From positions 1 to 34,802 of the forward strand of contig JASHRY010000202.1 in NCBI GenBank assembly GCA_030037105.1: 34,802 nt of DNA, given 5' to 3'. Shown here piece after piece: positions 32,558 to 34,802 of this stretch (positions within the stretch are counted from its first letter, which is position 1; each line of letters starts with the position of its first letter). This DNA comes from Xanthobacteraceae bacterium. Lineage in GTDB: Bacteria > Pseudomonadota > Alphaproteobacteria > Rhizobiales > Xanthobacteraceae. The notes below the pieces were generated by a model, which was given only the letters and a program-made list of their open reading frames with translations, was not told where the DNA came from and ran no database searches. A program made the translations under genes and the position numbers.

Positions 32558-33754
32558 ATGAAGATCGCCATCGTCAACCTCGGCCAGATCGTTACCGGGG
32601 ACTGGCGCGCTCCGCTCGCGGACGGAGACAGTATCCTGACCGACGGCGATCGGATCGCGCGGCTGGGAGCCGTTTCGGCAGCGGAAGCTGAAAGCGCTGA
32701 TATCGTCATCGATGCCGGGGGAATGACGGCGATTCCCGGGCTCATTGACAGTCACGTGCACATCACGTTCGGGGATTACACTCCGCGGCAGAAGACCGTC
32801 GGCTTTTTGGAAAGCTATCTGCACGGTGGCGTCACCACCGCGATCTCCGCCTCCGAAGTGCATGTTCCCGGCCGGCCGCGCGACCCCGAGGGCGTGAAGG
32901 CGCTGGCGGTGGCGGCGCATAAATGCTTCGAAGGCTACCGGCCGGGCGGGATGACGGTGCATGCCGGCTCGGTCATCCTCGAGCCGGGCCTTAGCGGCAA
33001 CGATCTCGGTGAGATCGCCAAAAAGGGCGTGTGGCTGGCCAAGGCAGGATTTGGCGCTTTCGCCAGCGCTTACGAATACGCACCGCTCATTGCCGCCGCA
33101 CGTGCCCACGACATGATCACGACGGTGCATACCGGCGGCTCGTCGATCCCGGGCTCCGGCGCGATCACGGGAGATCACCTGCTGGCGCTGCGGCCTGACG
33201 TTTCATTCCACGTCAACGGCGGGCCGACGGCAATGCCGGACCGCGACTTCGAGCGGATCATTCGCGAAAGCGACATTGCGTTGCAGATCTGCACGGCCGG
33301 CAACCTGCGCACGGCGCTTCTGTGCGCACGGCTCGCGCAAAAGCTGGGAGCATTCGCGCGGGTGCTGGTTGCAACCGACACCCCGACCGGCAGCGGCATC
33401 ATGCCGCTCGGCATGCTCTATACCATTGCGCATCTGGCAAGCTTGGCGGATATCGCACCTGAGCTCGCCATTGCCGCGGCAACGGGAAGCAACGCGCGGA
33501 TCTATCGCTTGAATTGCGGAGTGCTCGGCGCCGGCCGTGCCGCCGACATCGTTCTGCTCGATGCGCCGGACGGCGGCACCCAGAGCGACGCCTTGTCGGC
33601 AATCCGCAACGGCGATATCGCCGCCGTCGGCGCGGTGATTACCTCAGGAGTGCCGCGTTTCGTCGGCAGAAGCCGCAACACGCCGGCAACGACGCGCCAG
33701 GCGCGGGTAGCGAAGTCAACGATTACGCAGGACTTCGCCGCAGGCAGTCATTAG
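32558..33754 (+). CDS. Amidohydrolase, enamidase-like (nicotinate-pathway family)
   Basis: A 398-residue metal-dependent amidohydrolase. Metal ligands by pattern: H66 and H68 in IDSHVHITFGD, H191 in TVHTGGSSIPGSG, H218 in FHVNGGPTA, and D274 in VATDTPTGSG. The strings YTPRQKT, LHGGVTTAISASEVHVPGRP and TGGSSIPGS closely resemble the enamidase of Eubacterium barkeri, which hydrolyses the cyclic amide 6-oxo-1,4,5,6-tetrahydronicotinate (comparison from memory). The bridging position in that enzyme appears to be Glu; here Lys162 (WLAKAGFG) occupies it. AAGG eight bases upstream sets the start. Coupled with the HpaB-like enzyme, it may open a lactam ring formed during N-heterocycle breakdown. The C-terminus is followed by 183 bp without a gene, containing TTGACCGCG twice (33890 and 33911 region). 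Confidence 0.85.
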   Translation: MKIAIVNLGQIVTGDWRAPLADGDSILTDGDRIARLGAVSAAEAESADIVIDAGGMTAIPGLIDSHVHITFGDYTPRQKTVGFLESYLHGGVTTAISASEVHVPGRPRDPEGVKALAVAAHKCFEGYRPGGMTVHAGSVILEPGLSGNDLGEIAKKGVWLAKAGFGAFASAYEYAPLIAAARAHDMITTVHTGGSSIPGSGAITGDHLLALRPDVSFHVNGGPTAMPDRDFERIIRESDIALQICTAGNLRTALLCARLAQKLGAFARVLVATDTPTGSGIMPLGMLYTIAHLASLADIAPELAIAAATGSNARIYRLNCGVLGAGRAADIVLLDAPDGGTQSDALSAIRNGDIAAVGAVITSGVPRFVGRSRNTPATTRQARVAKSTITQDFAAGSH

Positions 33755-33937
33755 CGCCACATTTGGAGCGTCCCCCTTGGCGATCCGAAGGCGCGTTGCA
33801 CCGGCGCCGTATGGTCCGACCCGCGCCGGCCGCCAACGGGCAGTGGAGCGCCGCATAAAAACTTGCGCCGTCGTCGGGATCATAATCATTGACCGCGCAG
33901 GTCGGGGCTGTTGACCGCGATCGATTGCCGGCGCCGC

Positions 33938-34471
33938 CTACCATCCCGCAAAAATACTTGCATCCCGCGGCGGCGCGTCGCGAAAGCCCTCGTCGAGCCG
34001 CCGATAGCGGCCGCCGAAGAAAATCAGAGGCGGGTCGGCTTTGTGCGGGCTGATCCGCAGTGCAATCACCCGTGCGACGAATATCTCATGGTCGCCGCCG
34101 TCGTACCGCGCAAACGGTTCGCATTCGAATGCCGCCAAGGCGTTTGGCAGCAGAGGAACTCCCGATTTCCCGTCCAGCACCAGCAGGCCCGACCATTTAT
34201 CGGCCAGAGGCCGGGCAAAACGATTCGAAAGCTCCTCCTGGTGCTGAGAAAGGATATTGATCGCATACCGCGGTATGCGGGTCCAGGCGGCGAAGCTTCG
34301 CGCCTTTCGCGCGAGACTGAACAGCACAAGAGGCGGGGTTATCGAAACCGAATTGAACGAATTCACGGTCATGCCGAGGCGTTCGCCGCTTTCCGTCAAG
34401 CCGGTCACCACCGCGACACCCGTGGCGAACACGCCGAGCGCGTCGCGAAAACGTCGTTCGTCAAACTCCAT
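33938..34471 (-). CDS. HpaC-like flavin reductase
   Basis: A 177-residue flavin reductase domain protein (DIM6/NTAB family). It uses NAD(P)H to reduce free FMN or FAD for a partner oxygenase. Diagnostic strings are LGVFATGVAVVTG, GMTVNSFNSVSITPPLVLFS and RYAINILSQHQEELSNRFA, and the FFGGRYRRL end. Start ATG 34471 has GGAG seven bases upstream. It is convergent with the enamidase-like gene and 154 bp downstream of the cupin gene. It is the likely electron supplier of the HpaB-like oxygenase at 31064 although it is on the opposite strand. Confidence 0.9.
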   Translation of the reverse strand: MEFDERRFRDALGVFATGVAVVTGLTESGERLGMTVNSFNSVSITPPLVLFSLARKARSFAAWTRIPRYAINILSQHQEELSNRFARPLADKWSGLLVLDGKSGVPLLPNALAAFECEPFARYDGGDHEIFVARVIALRISPHKADPPLIFFGGRYRRLDEGFRDAPPRDASIFAGW

Positions 34472-34625
34472 GGGACCGCTCCACCCGCTCGGTGCCTCTC
34501 GCGCCAGCGGTCCGCTGGCTGGGTAGCGAATGTCAAATCCGCTCGACCAGCGTCATCTAGACCGCGCGTGATGTGATCGCACGAGGATTTTATGCGCGCG
34601 CTCGCAACCTTTGCTGCGTCACCGG

Positions 34626-34802
34626 TCAGCTCTCCTGATAGAAATGCGTTTCCAGCAGCAGACATCCGGTCTCGGACTTGAACGGGCCGTGATGGGCGCC
34701 GGGCGGGCGCACGGCATAGGTATAGCCCTCAAATTTCCTGCCGCCGCGGCCTTGTTCGTCATTGCCGACGATGAGGTCGCCGGAAATCAGAAAAACCTCT
34801 TC
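34626..34802 (-). CDS. Cupin-domain protein, C-terminal part (runs off the window)
   Basis: The last 58 residues of a protein read EEVFLISGDLIVGND, then EGYTYAVRPPGAHHGPFKSE and GCLLLETHFYQES before the stop. EEVFxxxGD, the PPGxxHGPF segment with its His pair, and LLLE are typical of a small ChrR- or DUF4437-like cupin. Such proteins bind a metal and may act as a dioxygenase, an isomerase or a sensor. The start is outside the window. It precedes the flavin reductase on the same strand, so it may belong to the same catabolic cluster. Confidence 0.8.
   Translation of the reverse strand, partial: EEVFLISGDLIVGNDEQGRGGRKFEGYTYAVRPPGAHHGPFKSETGCLLLETHFYQES

Noticed and set aside
34567..34583. CGTG-N9-CACG inverted repeat upstream of the flavin reductase
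   Set aside because: Only four paired bases per arm; it is expected by chance in such GC-rich sequence.

Overview
The window looks like a chromosome segment of an alphaproteobacterium of the Hyphomicrobiales (Bradyrhizobium / Rhodoplanes / Pseudolabrys-like). The grounds are high GC with strong third-position GC, housekeeping genes of alphaproteobacterial type (guaB, rlmE, ppx), and many branched-chain-amino-acid-type ABC transporter genes with catabolic partners. No database search was possible, so the genus is an inference.

Layout. (1) 1-3957: the N-terminal part of guaB (minus strand), then a secreted 16-repeat TPR protein and a DHA2-type MFS exporter (plus). (2) 4005-10822: a four-gene minus-strand CRISPR-Cas effector operon of subtype I-U (now I-G), transcribed csb1-csb2-cas3-csb3. 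It has no cas1, cas2, cas4, csx17 or array in the window. Just upstream lie one isolated 36-bp CRISPR-repeat-like sequence (10934-10969) and a 5'-truncated tRNA-Leu (11031-11104), which suggests an island junction. (3) 11178-12960: rlmE and ppx, a core pair. (4) 13159-16802: an orphan molybdenum hydroxylase large subunit, translationally coupled to an MFS transporter. (5) 17034-17107: an intact tRNA-Gln(CTG).

(6) 17354-25655: an amide-like uptake and hydrolysis region. A complete UrtABCDE/FmdD-type ABC transporter follows an isochorismatase-family amidohydrolase. Beside them are a MarR regulator and a divergent AmiC-like ligand-binding protein without a signal peptide, the type found as the amide sensor of nitrile hydratase clusters. 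(7) 25011-30270: a second, tightly overlapping livFGHM-type operon with its own binding protein and a second MarR gene as its last cistron. (8) 30470-34802: a catabolic cluster with a DUF1185 protein, an HpaB-type flavin-dependent monooxygenase, an enamidase-like amidohydrolase, an HpaC-like flavin reductase and the end of a cupin protein.

How it may work together (inference). Regions 6-8 read as two neighbouring scavenging modules for organic nitrogen compounds. The first would import a short amide, urea-like or carbamoyl compound and hydrolyse it under AmiC/MarR-type control. The second would import an aromatic or N-heterocyclic compound, oxidise it with a two-component flavin monooxygenase and open a cyclic amide with the enamidase-like enzyme. 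The most unusual features are the array-less type I-U cassette with its solitary repeat and tRNA fragment, the NhhC/NhhD-like sensor-regulator pair without nitrile hydratase, and the enamidase plus HpaB/HpaC combination.
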